Shown piece by piece: positions 33,499 to 45,999 of a stretch of 60,000 nucleotides of DNA. The notes below the pieces were generated by a model. The model saw only the letters and a program-made list of their open reading frames with translations, had not been told where the DNA came from and made no database searches. Within the stretch, counting starts at the first letter, position 1. Each line of letters opens with the position of its first letter. A program made the translations under genes and the position numbers. This DNA is from Glandiceps talaboti. Taxonomy: Eukaryota; Hemichordata; Enteropneusta; Spengelidae. The DNA lies in assembly GCF_964340395.1 (NCBI RefSeq), contig NC_135565.1, forward strand, positions 11,069,242-11,129,241. The letters are read 5' to 3'.

Positions 33499-34702
33499 CA
33501 CAGCAAAGAAAAACACATATGTTCTGATTGCACTCGATCACAGCTTCGTACACAAATTTACACGGACAAACTTTGCTACTGTTAACATATACACCTTTAT
33601 ACATAGGCACTCAGTACAGCTCCAACATTGTAAATACATGTGACATGTATGTGATACAGTAAATGTATGTGCAAATTTTTTATCATTGTAAAAAAAAAAT
33701 CGCTGAGATTTCAGACTTTAAATAAACATTTTTAGGATTCCTTTCCCAAAAAACATATTATTGCAATAATTGTAATAATAATGATAAAAAGACAAATTGT
33801 ATTAATATTTTTTGATAAAATGTTGATGCCTATTTTAATAATATAGTATCGACACTTTGTTCTAATATTGCCACAGGCTGTCTGCATTTCTGAGTGCCAG
33901 ACTGAGTGATAACATTATTTCTGAGATTTATAATAGGTTACATTTAGTACATTTGATGATCTGCTTTCAAGAGGGTTGACATTACACAAAAACATGCTGT
34001 CCTTCAACTTTTGATGACTTTATACACTTGTACAATCTAGTAGAAGAAAAACAACATTTTAATCTATCTTTGAACTAGGTTAAATAGTACATTTTGACGT
34101 CATTGTGAAGAAATCAATAAATTGTACTTTGCCATGGTAATACATTTCACCAGGAAAAGGAAAGTACGTGATGATATAAGCATTTTGCCCATTGAATTAA
34201 AATACATTTTTTTTTCATTCGATATTTTCCTTTTTTTTAATACATTACATGGTATGAAATCATTGAATGTCAACTCGTTTTATATTTCATTTTTTAATGG
34301 TTTGTACAAATTTCATTTCCAATTTCCTGCTGAAAGGAGACAAAATATGAAGACCACCATGAAATTATAACACTTTATTCAGTATTACTCGTAGACTAAG
34401 TATATTTCATCATAATGGTAGCTGAAATGTGAAAGGTAGCAATGGCCCATTTCCTAGAGTGTTGAATATTTATGACTTCGTGTAAATGTAGCACTTATCA
34501 AGAAGGAAAGACGTTCTACAGAGTTAAAACATACTACACATTACATTTTATCTAATTTAAAGTTTACACTTTCGTATAAACTTTATTTTGTTATTTTGTG
34601 TTAACTATTAGTACTCTTCATATAGTTTATATATTTACTAGTTTGTTTTAGTACCGAACACTTCATGATAGCAAAAATTCCAATGTATGTACAAATTATT
34701 CT

Positions 34703-34830
34703 TTTGCAATTTATAGCGTTACAAACAAGGACTTGGCGTATGTTGTTTCAAGCAATTTATAGTGTTACAAACAAAAACTCGGCATATGTTGATTCACATG
34801 TATTTTTCAAGTAGGAAGCCATGATGATTG
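34703..34830 (-). mobile_element. Repeat family C, partial copy with internal duplication
   Basis: TTGCAATTTATAGCGTTACA, AACAAGGACTTGGCGTATGT and TTCAAGTAGGAAGCCATGAT match 57555-57630. The segment GCAATTTATAG-GTTACAAACAA-CTCGGCATATGTTG is repeated twice in tandem (34706 and 34753). Terminal repeats of the full element are missing. Confidence 0.6.
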
Positions 34831-34839
34831 GTTATCGTT

Positions 34840-36820
34840 ATATTATGATAGAAAATGTGTATTAATTTCTCAACATCAAACCTCTCAAAATATAGAGTAT
34901 AAGTTATAAAATATTGATAAATATGAACTGCGATTTTAAAATTGAAAAATTTGTAAAAGATTTGTTTATTAGTTCTCACACTTAATTTGAATAGTATTTT
35001 TGGTCTTTGTGGTATATTTTCCCCCATCATGCACTGCAGTAATTTGTTTCTAAATATATCCCAGGGTGCATTGCTGTAGATATAACATCTGCTATATTCC
35101 CAGCATGCAATGTTTCTGTATTAGTTCACTGATACAGATAGTACGCGTGTTCAATTATACATTCCTCTCATGTCAATTTGTTTCATAGGAAACATAAAAA
35201 AGAGAATGTCAAAGTTCACATTGTTCACCTTCAAACTAGCAATAACATCTACATGTGTATTCATGTTCACGTGAGACAGTTAAGACGTCCACCACCAGAC
35301 GTGTTCCCTTGACCTTTCACCCCTATATTCATTATTCATGATGATAATAAGAATTAGCATAAAGCAACCCAGTTCAGTCAGCTGTTACGCACAGTATACA
35401 TGTACTTTGAGATGCTGCCCACACAAGTCTGTACATTACATGGTACCCATCAATCATGCAAACCACCTGGGATTATTTAGTCTGCAACTGTCACGATATT
35501 CGCATATTGTCAGGATGTGCTGAATAGTTGTGATCTTTATCTATTTTCATAGATAGCACAGATGTTGGACTACTAGAGTATAGAATTATTAATTTTAGAC
35601 AAATGTATTGGGTTAATCAGCCACTGATCTAGTTATATATACTTTCGACAGTTTGGTTTTATAGGTGAAAAAAATTCAGTTATGGAGTCTTCTTGCCAGA
35701 AATGAGTACATTTTGATGGCCGTAGGTGTTACCCCAGAAATTCAGAAGTTTAGTTTGACAAGAAAAATAAATTTATGCGAGATAAGAATAGTGATAAAGA
35801 GGAAATATGTAGATTAAATAAATTTAACAGTGACAATGATGGAAATATGTATGGAGCAGTAAATTTGTAAAAAAAAAATGGAGGACCGAGTACAAAAATG
35901 TAAATTCGGAACTACGGCTTGACAATTTGTAGTTTCTTTCTATTGATATTGTCAGGTTTAGCCAAAAACAATAAAAGAATTGTTTCTGGTCAGGACATTT
36001 TGTCTAAAATGGTGTGACGATGCAATTTTTTTTTTATTCTCAACAAACCTGTCACTCAATCTACTATTTATGACAGTTACTGTTCTTTTTAATTTTATTT
36101 AGTACTTTAGAGCAAGTCTGTATGTGGGGGCAGATGTCATTTGCTTGTTTATGATTGGCTCTGCAGTTGTCTTCACTGAAGTAGGGAGGGTTATTTTTGT
36201 GTTTCCTCTCGGATCTGCAGACTGTATGGGCTGGACAAACATGGAGGGTATTTAAGTGATGTGCACGCTGACCAGAAACAACTCTTTTTTTTTTGCCATA
36301 GCCTGGAATCAATACATAGCATACTTGCTTTAGATAACACCTTCATATATATTGAAATATTAAATCTCCTGTTAATAATGTTCTCTTATTTCAAATATTA
36401 ATTCCTGGTCAAAAATAGAATATGCCACAAATATTAATAAAGATATTGGATAAGTTGAATCCTCTGGGAAATTAGAATTCCTCTGACTAAAAAATTGTCA
36501 TCTCGTTTTAATATTTTGTAGAAAGTACATGTACCCATTAAAACACAATGGTATATATGTAGTCTTAGTGATTCTGCTTTTGAACTTTTATTTTTCCCCA
36601 CCACGGACAAATCATGTTGTATTGATTTTATGAATTTTTTATTGCCATGCACACGCACACACACGTCAATATTTAATCATTTGAAAAAAAAAACTATGAA
36701 TGCCATACATTTTTGTACATGCACATTGAAGTATTCAAACACATATTGTAAAGAAATTTATTTGTAATGAAAAACATTAATTGACTATTTAGCCATGTCC
36801 TTATTGTTGTAGATGTAGAT
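34840..36820. other. AT-rich intron sequence, nothing recognised
   Basis: No convincing coding or repeat structure. Confidence 0.4.
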
Positions 36821-36827
36821 TTAGGAG

Positions 36828-36965
36828 GTATCCATGACAACCTCATCTGGATACCACCGTGGTATCAGATCATCAGGTTGCCTACTTGGGGTATCGATCG
36901 AATCATCTCTAACCCTAAAGAGAGATCTTGAGATTCGATGAAGGATAGCGCTAAACTAATGACCA
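36828..36965 (+). ncRNA. Candidate structured segment with two stem-loops
   Basis: Stem 1: AACCTCATCTGGATACCAC pairs with GTGGTATCAGATCATCAGGTT around a CpG centre (about 36840-36880). Stem 2: ATCGAATCATCTCT pairs with AGAGATCTTGAGATTCGAT (about 36897-36943). The stretch is richer in G+C and CpG than its surroundings. A 36-codon frame (VDLGGIHDNLIWIPPWYQII) also opens after TTATTGTTGTAG, so a small exon is an alternative. It matches no snRNA, 5S or tRNA I can recognise. It could equally be a fragment of a hairpin-bearing repeat. Confidence 0.3.
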
Positions 36966-37552
36966 CATGAGTGGAAAAAGTATTTCACTATGGTTTGATT
37001 TTATTGCAAAAAAAAGAAAAAAAGAAGAAAAAAAAATCCACGTAAAACACAACGATGAAAAAAGGAGAGAACTTTAATCACAATGATTGTTTCTTGAAAA
37101 GTAGTTCACAAACTTCATAGATTGTTAGATTTCTTTTTAAGACAATTGTAACCAGAAATAATGTCTGCTCTTAAAGAACGGACTAGTACAGTCTGTTTTC
37201 ACTGCCATAAAACTTGACCCAGTTGATTTGACATGTGTACTCAGATGTTTATGTCTTCCATTTCAGTGGAAGGGACTTCAAACGGAAAACTGAAACCAGA
37301 GTCATAAATTATTGAGAACTTAGTAAAATACAAGTTGAGACAGAGAGATGAGTGTAAAGCTCTTGTGTTCAACCTCTAGGGTGTATATATGTGTGTGTGC
37401 TCTATTAGGGACAATCACTGAATATCACACAAGCCCAATAAATCAACTCGTTCGTTTAATCAACTTATCAACATCTCAGTTTTGTTAATACAGAACCTGT
37501 TATCATTGAAGGCATGAAAGTTTTCAAAAATTATGGTAAGAAGTGTTAAAAT

Positions 37553-37660
37553 GGAGTTCAGCAATCGCATTTATGCCGCATCCCCTCACCCCTAAATGAA
37601 CGAAATTTGTTGATTGAGCTTGTGTGACATTGTGCGATGGTCCCTAAGTCGACATGGTAG
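37553..37660 (+). mobile_element. Repeat family H, copy 3
   Basis: GAGTTCAGCAATCGCATTTA, CCCCTCACCCCTAAATGAACG and TTGAGCTTGTGTGACATTGT correspond to the copies at 11045-11160 and 11405-11500. Confidence 0.6.
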
Positions 37661-37859
37661 TTTGGAATTGAATTTTGTTTGGCATAATACTTTTAGTAAT
37701 ATTAAATGTCAGGTAAGTGCAGACTGAATAATACAATTTTGTTCAGTGTCTCCACTGATGAAATGGATCTAAAGCACTTAAACAGTGTAAGTCATTCACA
37801 ATCCACCCACACAAACACACCTTCAACATATACACTGTACACACTCTTGTACACACCCA

Positions 37860-38010
37860 TTCATACACCCACACACACACACACACACACACAAACATAA
37901 CACAGACACAATATCTTACACTCTTCTATACATGTAATTAATATATGTAATGTATCACCACATGACACATACATACATACATACATACATACATACATAC
38001 ATACATACAT

Positions 38011-38041
<31 letters not shown>

Positions 38042-38250
38042 TACATACATACATACATACATACATACATACATACATACATACATACATACATACATAG
38101 TACATATGCACCCACATACACCTACACGTACATACATATACATACACATCTACACACATACCCACCCACACACCTACGTTTTGTACATACAAATGTATAA
38201 ACACCTACACATACATGTACATACATACACCCCCCCCCCCCCATCACACA
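37860..38250. repeat. (AC)n / (ACAT)n compound microsatellite
   Basis: (AC)n at about 37868-37893, then (ACAT)n-(AC)n-(ACAT)n at 37967-38099, and an impure CACAT tail ending in a 14-base C run near 38229-38242. The order ATGT-GT-ATGT on the minus strand repeats the architecture at 9.5 kb. Confidence 0.95.
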
Positions 38251-38789
38251 CACATTGTATTTTATATATATTATATATAAATATAAATCAGCTGGTACTA
38301 TAAAAAAGAAATACTAAAAAAACCATAGATATTGATTCAAGCCATTAGCAACTTTCTTTTTTAAACGAGGAATTTGTCAACCATGTAAGAATAACCTGAC
38401 CTACTAATATATCGTGATTATATATAGTGGTGACCATGGCAACGCAGGATGTGAATTTTGAATGATCACAACTGCCTGAAGATGATCCATAAAGGTCAAG
38501 ATAAGAAGTAGGTCACACTTTGCTGAGTAATGAACTAATTATACATATTTATCGACAACTTATTGTGTGCTGTACGGAAATTAAAAAAAATATCCATTTG
38601 TAATTGACTCATGACGTTGTCTTTTTAAAATTGTATTAATTTGAAACTAGTAACAGAGATGGAAAATAGTTCTAGTTTGGTGAGGGAATAGTCTGGATGC
38701 TAGCTGATGGTGAACCACATGTGAGTGGATGTTTAATGGTAATGATACTGTACAAGTGTATAGGAACTAGACTAGTGAGGGAATCATTA

Positions 38790-39140
38790 GTCTAAACCCC
38801 ATATCTTAGTCCCTCAATCAGCACAAAAAGTTGTTCACCCAAACAGTGAACCCCAACTGTTATGTAATGAATGATGCAAACAGTGTATAAGTAGCATCCT
38901 GAGCTGACAAACATACCATATTTAGACATCACATTACTGTCCCAATAAACATTATCTTTATGAGGGACTGTGTTATTGGTTAGAATTTTGTGATTGATTA
39001 ACAAAGACATGATGTTAATGACTGTGTGGGTGGCTGTGGATGAATTTTGAAATTGCATCTCATGCATCTCAGGACTTCTAGAGTAACGACTTTGACTATG
39101 CGTACATGGAGGGGTAAATCGTAATGATACCATATCGGGA
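38790..39140 (-). mobile_element. Repeat family D, copy 2
   Basis: On the minus strand this reads TTACGATTTACCCCTCCATG, GTCAAAGTCGTTACTCTAGA, CATGAGATGCAATTTC, CACAGCCACCCACACAGTCA, AACACAGTCCCT, GTTTATTGGGACAGTAATG and TGCTGATTGAGGGACT, as in copy 1. It lacks the inverted duplication of copy 1, so it shows the uninterrupted structure. GACTAG-AGGGAATCAT words occur at both ends. A short related piece (TTACGATTTACACCTCCACT) is at 42633. Confidence 0.75.
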
Positions 39141-39159
39141 CTAGACTAGGGAATCATAC

Positions 39160-40920
39160 ATTGTATTTATATTTTTAAGAACAACATTTTTAACAGTTAA
39201 AGTGTCCTAAACAAGTCTGTTTTTCAGAGTTTGTGCTGAACATGTTTTTGGTTGAGGCATCTAAACATCTGCACATTAACGAGCGTTGAGTAATGAAAAG
39301 AGATCTGTAGTTTAGGAGTACATGTAAGTAATAAATTTGAAAGATGTAGGCCAGGTCAGCTTTATCAAAAAGTACAGTCCAGACAGTTGTAATTTGCATA
39401 CCAGTTAAACAATCAGTCTATTGTATCTATTTAGGGAGACAGAGGTAAAACTATTAAAAGTACAATGTACACCAGGTAAGGTGATAGTGAGTTTGTTGCT
39501 ATGGTTTCCAGAAATCTGGTCATTGCTGTAAAACTTTTAGTACTCTTAGGGTTGTTGAATAGGCTAGGGCGACAGTGAAATTTCTCAATAAAAAATATGA
39601 AAATCCACTTTAGTAAATGTATTTAAACATATGTGAGTAAGAATTAACATTGGGATAACAAGAGATACATGTACATTATCAATGATGGATGGTTATATCT
39701 AGCAACACAGTTTTGAAAATATGTTTCAGTTGTAGCTAGTACAGCCTTAATTACATGTTAGTTGTGTAGCTGTAATTAATACAACTCATTGATCACATGG
39801 TCCTGTTTGCTGGGGGTATCATAAATGATTATGTAAAAAGTCAAGGTCAAAGTTGAACTGTGTGGTTACAGCTGTATAGATAAACCTGAAGGCTTTCACT
39901 TTATTTGGTGTATTCAAATCAAAACCAGTTTCACCAATAGGGTACTTGCAAACCCGCCATGTTGAATGTTGCATCATTGGGGAATGTAATAATAAATACT
40001 AATCAATTAGTGTTGATACATTGTTTGTAAACACAAATAATCATTTCATAGTTACCCTGACCATTGGGGGGGGGGGGGTTTATTCTATCTGTAGCTCCAG
40101 ATTATGTGTTATGATAACTACAGATAATCCCATAGTCCTTTGCATCTGAGCATGCTCAGTCAGGATTACAAGTTCCCTATTGGTCATACATGCTGATAGT
40201 ACAGATGATGGAGATAACTTTGAGAAAAAAGTGTTTTTGTCCGATACGGCTGTGTAACTTTATAAAGCCTGTATTTGTAACAAAAGTCTTGTGCCATGTC
40301 ATTACAACACTGGTAATCCAGCCTTCAGTTTTCTAAGATAGATACAAACTAAATCTATTGTTCTTCAATATGGTAGATTTCACAAGTGGATGACAGGAGT
40401 TCCTCTGTTGGGAGATTCTAATCACCCTGTCATCAACACAGTGTAAACATTGGAAGTCCCAAAACACTGCACTGCAAGTTTATGGAACTTGAACTTCCTA
40501 CTGAGAAAAAACAAAGCAATGAATGTCCATTCAATAGCTTATCACAGCTGTATCAACCATCATGTTGCCACAATAGTTTTAGTTTGTGTCTATTTTAGTA
40601 AAAGGAAGGCTCAATTACCAGAGTGTAAATGTAATATTGTCAATTGTGAAATACACTTTCACTTTCATCCTATGTACTACTATAATTGATTTGATTGGAT
40701 GTTTTGTGTCCGTGACAATTCAGGAATTACAGAGTGGGTACAATAAGGGAGAAACTAGGTCACTGAACTCTGAAGGTCAAAGCCTCTCAAATTTACATAT
40801 GAAAGGTCAAAAGAAAACAATGACCTTGTATGGTAATGAGGGGATTGAGGTGAACAAAGTACGCCAATCACGCTCTGTACTGTCAAAGTTATAGAAATGT
40901 GATTACAATTTTAATTTAGT
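39160..40920. other. AT-rich intron sequence, nothing recognised
   Basis: A 13-base G run lies at 40066-40078. No coding segment was recognised. Confidence 0.4.
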
Positions 40921-40977
40921 GAAAATGGGTTTCAAGAATTTAATGCACAATATTTTCCATGAAACGTCAGTAAAATG

Positions 40978-41100
40978 TGTCTGTCTACCCAAATATCTCT
41001 CTGTCTATCTCTGTCTATCTATGTCTGTCTGTCCATCTGTCTATCCATCCAAGTCTGTCTGTCTGTTCCAATCTGTTTGCCAATCTGTCCATCTGTCTAC
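40978..41100. repeat. Impure (CTGT)n/(CTAT)n/(CATC) microsatellite
   Basis: Alternating CTGTCTAT, CTGTCTGT and CCATCTGT words. Just upstream, GAATTTAATGCACAATATTTTC at about 40937 matches GAATTTAATGCATAATATTTTT inside family A copy 4. Confidence 0.8.
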
Positions 41101-41956
41101 GGAAAGATGGATGGATTCATATATATGTCCATCTGTCCGTGCATATATATATAGTATATATGTGTTGCGATATACATGCGTGTTATAACTTTATGTCTGT
41201 GTGGCAGTTTAACTGTGACATTGCAAAGTAATTCTCTGGTTAAAATATATAAACAGTGACAACCAAGCATCCATATTTTAAAAGTGTACAGTGTATGTAC
41301 ACGGCACAGACATCATGAAATAAAAAAAAAATTCTGAGTAATTTCTCAAATTGATCTTTGAGATTTATCATATATTTTTTATCACGAAAAGAGAACCTTG
41401 GGTTCAGGTGTTAGAATTGTATATTCATTAAAATCATATATTATATGAATAACTAAAATTGAAAAGGAGACTAGAGACTGCTGCCAGGTACATTTGAGAT
41501 TTTTTTAGGCAAACCTTTATTGCTCAAAAAGCTAGTACACCTGCATGGTGATATATTCCTTGCTAACAAGAGTAAAATCGTAGAGTATTTAGGGGTGAGA
41601 TCAATAGTTCAATGTAGGATAAAAAACGATATTCTCATACTTAGGCCTGGGACCCCCTACCAAGATTGACAATTGCTTCAAACCACATAATCAATTTCAA
41701 ATCAGTATGTGTACAAAGCCAGTGAGTATGTACATGTAGTGAATAAAGAATACTATTAGTTCGTTTGTTGACACTTTACTTTATTTTAATGCCATGTATT
41801 TACTATCGTGACAATTTTCCTTTTTCTCAATTTTACATTTTTGAAAGAAATATTTGTATTTAGGCGTACAAAACATCCTTTAAAAAGCAAAATTGATTTT
41901 GTAGGATGAGAACTAAAAATGGCTAGTAATTACATGTAGATGTTCTTCCATTTTTT

Positions 41957-42105
41957 TCTCATTATTTTTCTTCGTTCAGTCAAGGAATTTAATGCATAAT
42001 ATTTTTCATGAATCATCAGTAACATTTGACCTAAGGAGCCCTTGTCACTAGGAGTCACTAGACGACCCCTTAGGTCACGAGTATTTTCGGAGTATTTTCA
42101 TGCAT
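41957..42105 (+). mobile_element. Repeat family A, copy 4 (foldback with insertion)
   Basis: TCATTATTTTTCTTCGTTCAG, TTTGACCTAAGGAGCCCTTG and CCCCTTAGGTCACGAGTATT give the palindrome. About 40 bases (GAATTTAATGCATAATATTT to CATCAG) are inserted in the left arm and also occur alone near 40937. TGACCT at 42027 and AGGTCA at 42072 are kept. Confidence 0.7.
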
Positions 42106-42109
42106 GGTA

Positions 42110-43500
42110 TATAATACATGTTGACCTGGCTTTTCTAAATAATGCTCACATTCTTGTATGTCTGGTAAATTTAACATGTCATTGTTATTCACTACATGAT
42201 TACCTTTGCTATTGAAAACCAAATTACAATAACAAATACTGTAGTCTACCTTTCAGTGAGAACCTAAACACAAATTCCTCAGCACAGTTTATTACCATTT
42301 ATAGAGGTTTTTTTTCCTGAGTAGTAAACAGGGACATATTTTATTAAGGATCACATCATGTGATGATGACTGCCACCGTTTGCCTAACATGGGTGGGTAA
42401 TTAAAATGTACAATTGATGTAATAAAAAATACTATATAGCATTTGATATATTGTATAGCCCAGGAATCTTTTCCTGGTCCATGTCCGGTGTGGTCTGACT
42501 GATGTAGCATTATAGTCAGTTTCCTGTTGTTAAAAACTCTTCCTGGTAATTAAGGAGTCGGTGTCCAGCTTGTCGACTCCGAGCTAGTCTGGTCAGCCCA
42601 AAGACTAGTTTAAATTCCTATACAGTTTTATTACGATTTACACCTCCACTAGAGACCACTTTGGCATCCGGACTACCCAAATGTGGCTATTTGACTTTAT
42701 ATACCTGATTGCCTGACTGCTGCCTGTGTTGAACATTTGTACCTGGTGCAGGCGTTGACCTTTCCAGTAGCCAACACATATTGGTACAGTGTACACATGC
42801 AGGGTGTCTGTGCCAGTCCTGTGCTAACATAACACTTACATAATCTGTCTTCAGTGCCTTACTGGATCGAACAGAATGATCCAAATTAGCTGGAGTTGTT
42901 GAGTAACCCAGAGGTGTGAAAAGGTTAGCTTCAATATATGTAAATCCAGGTGTGAAAGTACTTGTCAGTGTCATTGCCCACATCTAACTCTCCACCTTCT
43001 GTGATAATAAAGATGTATACTATAAACATGAGACATTGGGATGAACAGATTTGACAGATATTGTGACAAAGAAAAGCTTTGTATTTTCAAAGACACACAC
43101 AGAGGTATTTAATGCAAATGGATTGTAAAGTTAGTCGTGTCAATTTACACTACACATACATGTATTATGAGTGAAAGAACTTACATAGTAATGAGAAAGA
43201 ATATAGTTTTGTATTGTCAGAGACCGTGCAAAGGAATTGATGCAGGTACTAGAAGAAAAAGTCATGAAAAATTGGAACGAAAACCTTACATGTCTGTAGT
43301 GTTTCGACATTTATATGCTGTGAGAAAGGAGGAAGTAAAGCCCAAAGACTCGTGGTATTGACAAAAAGAATTGATGCAGTCAACATAAAAAAAGCCAGAC
43401 ATGTAAAACACTGTGATCTAAATACCAAGGTTCAATTGTGCAATTGCCAGGAAGATTAGGCAGTGAAAATGTCTTGGGTCAGAATAATTGGGAAAAAAAA
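42110..43500. other. Intron sequence with a short family D fragment
   Basis: TTACGATTTACACCTCCACTAG at 42633 matches the head of family D; the preceding GACTAGTTTAAATTCCTATA resembles its GACTAG terminus. Otherwise nothing recognised. Confidence 0.4.
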
Positions 43501-43504
43501 TGAG

Positions 43505-43640
43505 TTTGGGAATGCCACTCCAGGGAATGAAGTCATTTCTATAAACTATATGGGTTCTGGAGAGTCATTTCATGATTTTACCTCACCTACAATTACTTGT
43601 GATTTCAGAGAAGCATCAAGTTGATCTTGTGCCGACAAAG
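43505..43640 (+). mobile_element. Repeat family E, copy 2
   Basis: GGGAATGCCACTCCAGGGAA, TATATGGGTTCTGGAGAGTCA, TTTTACCTCACCTACAATTAC and GCATCAAGTTGATCTTGTGCC match family E copy 1 in reverse orientation. Confidence 0.7.
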
Positions 43641-44249
43641 AGAAAAAAAATGATCTTTATCAATTTAGGCCATAGCATTTCGTCATACAAAATAGGAAAT
43701 GAATGTTCATAAAAAGTTAAGTACATCCACTTGTAGGGGGTGTGCTATAATGACGTACTTGGATCATTTGTTTAAATTCTGGGGTTTTTTTTTGAGGTTG
43801 TGCAAATTGACATTTCGGAGAATTGAAGAGGGTTGATGATTGACATGGTCATGGCGTAGGTGGAGTAAAAACAGAAGTATATTATATAATTGCGTTTTTT
43901 TGAAGGACTATGGTTTGCAACCCAATTATAGTGGTTAAAAGAGGAAAGTGGTTTTACCTCTTGGCTAATGATAACCCACAAACCTTTCCCCTTAAAAAAG
44001 GGGGTATAGCAAAAAAACTCCCCAACTCCACACTGCCTACTTTCCAATCGACTTATATCTTTCTCAGGCACGTTCTATAGGGACTTAGGTTCTTTTTGTG
44101 CGCATGACTTTTAGATCTTTCCTTGCATATTTTACCAGACTTGCAGTGTGTCGTTCTATTCTACAACATTTTACATGTAGATATACCGTCAGGTGATAAC
44201 CTACTCATAACTATATACATGTACATCTTGCCTTGATTTCCTATATGAG

Positions 44250-44300
44250 AAAAAGAATATTGATCCGAAACGTCAGGATTGAATTTATTTATCAGGACTG
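44250..44300 (+). mobile_element. Possible Penelope-like element footprint
   Basis: ATTGATCCGAAACGTCAGGA followed by TTGAATTTATTTATC resembles the recurrent GAAACGTC...TTTATTTA termini seen in animal Penelope-like retroelements. Only about 50 bases are recognisable and no coding sequence remains. A second such footprint is at 56893. Confidence 0.35.
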
Positions 44301-44587
44301 TTCTACTCATTACTTTTAGCACTCTGTTGTTCAAATTGTACAAGACATTGTGTATGTATGTATGTATGTATGTTGGAATAACGTCGTTGGTCAGGCAATA
44401 TCTTTGTTCTTTCACATGTTTTATATGAACAAAAAAGTCATGTATGTCAACATAGGTGTGACAGCATACATGAATCCCATTGCAGCGGACTTTCAACCTC
44501 AGTTGTCGATAGATTCAATACACCATAGTTGTCACGTAGACATACATTGTACTTGTACTGTTGTGTACACTGTAGACAAATGTGACA

Positions 44588-44890
44588 AGTGATATCGAGA
44601 CAACATATTGACCTGGTAAAGTGCAAAGTATTGTGAAGGTATCGAGACAACATGTTGACCTGGTAATGTGCAAAGTAATGTGAAGGTATCGAGACAACAT
44701 GTTGACTTGGTAATGTGCAAAGTACATATTGACCTGGTAATGTGCAAAGTACATATTGACCTGGTAATGTGCAAAGTACATATTGACCTGGTAATGTGCA
44801 AAGTACATATTGACCTGGTAATGTGCAAAGTACATATTGACCTGGTAATGTGCAAAGTACATATTGACCTGGTAATGTGCAAAGTACATG
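44588..44890. repeat. Two-level minisatellite: ~47-bp units giving way to 27-bp units
   Basis: Three units carrying ATCGAGACAACATGTTGACC and TGGTAATGTGCAAAGTAATG lead into seven or eight 27-bp units of ACATATTGACCTGGTAATGT plus GCAAAGT. The shorter unit is the longer one lacking the GTGAAGGTATCGAGACA part. The HIDLVMCKV peptide repeat in the plus frame is an artefact of the 27-bp period. Confidence 0.9.
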
Positions 44891-44899
44891 TACATTACA

Positions 44900-45435
44900 T
44901 GAACAAATTGTACAGTGATCATTTACAAGATTGTTACTATGGAAACGGACAGTATGGATTTATCTAACAACTGTCACCTTGACCCCACCCTTGATTTATT
45001 CATTATAAATAGATTATTGACTAAATTCTAGTTTTACATTGAACAGATATAATAACATTTTTGTTGTTGTTGTTGTTGTTTTTTGTGTGTTTTTTTTCCG
45101 CAGTTATGACAAAGAGATTTAACAATAATGGATACATTGTGTATGTAGAATATATACATGACAACAGGGATCAAGAAATATCAGTGCTAGTTTTTGTCTG
45201 TTTTTATAATAATCTTTAGACCTTGATTGCTGCAGTAAAATTGATATAATGGTTTTATTACAGCTGTTCCTATCTGTCCTATGTGAACTGATAATACCTG
45301 TACATATATAGCCCAGTGACTTGATGATTTGTTACATGTATGTTGATAAATTAGTGATAATAAACCCTATACACATATGTTTTAGGATAAATAAATGCAT
45401 AAGGCACGAGTTGTTTTAGGACGTATGCTTTAGGC
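44900..45435. other. AT-rich intron sequence, nothing recognised
   Basis: A short (TTG)n run at 45061-45080 only. Confidence 0.4.
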
Positions 45436-45439
45436 TATA

Positions 45440-45698
45440 GGACAGCTTTGTTTGTTTTGGTTCCAGTAAACCCTACCCAAACTAGTTTTTTACTTCCCAC
45501 CCTCAACCTTATTTTTAGGTGATTCAAACAAAAATTATTGAAAAATCAAACAAAATTTGCAAAGTCACGCGAGAAAAAGTGAGATTTGAAGATGTCATCG
45601 CCTTGTGTGAACCATATTGCAATGACCATATGGAAGGGCTCTAAATAAACAACGGAACATATAACCTGAACAGACATGCAAAAAGAGTTATGTTATAC

Positions 45699-45727
<29 letters not shown>
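45440..45727 (+). mobile_element. Repeat family G, copy 2, ending in a 29-base A run
   Basis: GGTTCCAGTAAACCCTACCC, TTCCCACCCTCAACC, CAAAGTCACGCGAGAAAAAG, CATATGGAAGGGCTC and AACAACGGAACATATAACCTG parallel copy 1. The uninterrupted A run at 45699-45727 follows within about 35 bases of the last shared word, as in a retroposed copy. Confidence 0.6.
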
Positions 45728-45732
<5 letters not shown>

Positions 45733-45945
45733 AATATTTTGAAATTTGGCATCATCTGAACGACATTTTTTTTATTTGGCCTAACTTAGATTTGCCTGTA
45801 AATTAATCATGTAAAATGTGATTTGACGCCGTTACATTTCATAAATTGCCTTGAAGAAATTTAATACAATGCAATGTAATGTATTACTATGTGTATATGG
45901 ATGGAACCTCACTTGTCAATACATGTATAGCCATTGTACTTGTAT

Positions 45946-45990
45946 GATGTAGGTCATGTGATGTAGGTCATGTGATGTAGGGCATGTGAT
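45946..45990. repeat. 14-bp tandem repeat, three units
   Basis: GATGTAGGTCATGT and close variants repeat three times; two AGGTCA words are thereby spaced 8 bases apart in direct orientation. Confidence 0.75.
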
Positions 45991-45999
45991 AAAAAGGTC

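Noticed and set aside
37861-38303. HTYI/YVCM frames
   Set aside because: (ACAT)n array artefact.
40450-40894. Overlapping frames of 79 and 102 codons
   Set aside because: No domain, splice context or codon signal; AT-rich chance frames.
44515-44967. Peptide repeats HIDLVMCKV and NMYFAHYQV
   Set aside because: The 27-bp minisatellite period is a multiple of three, which keeps all frames open; no start, splice or homology support.
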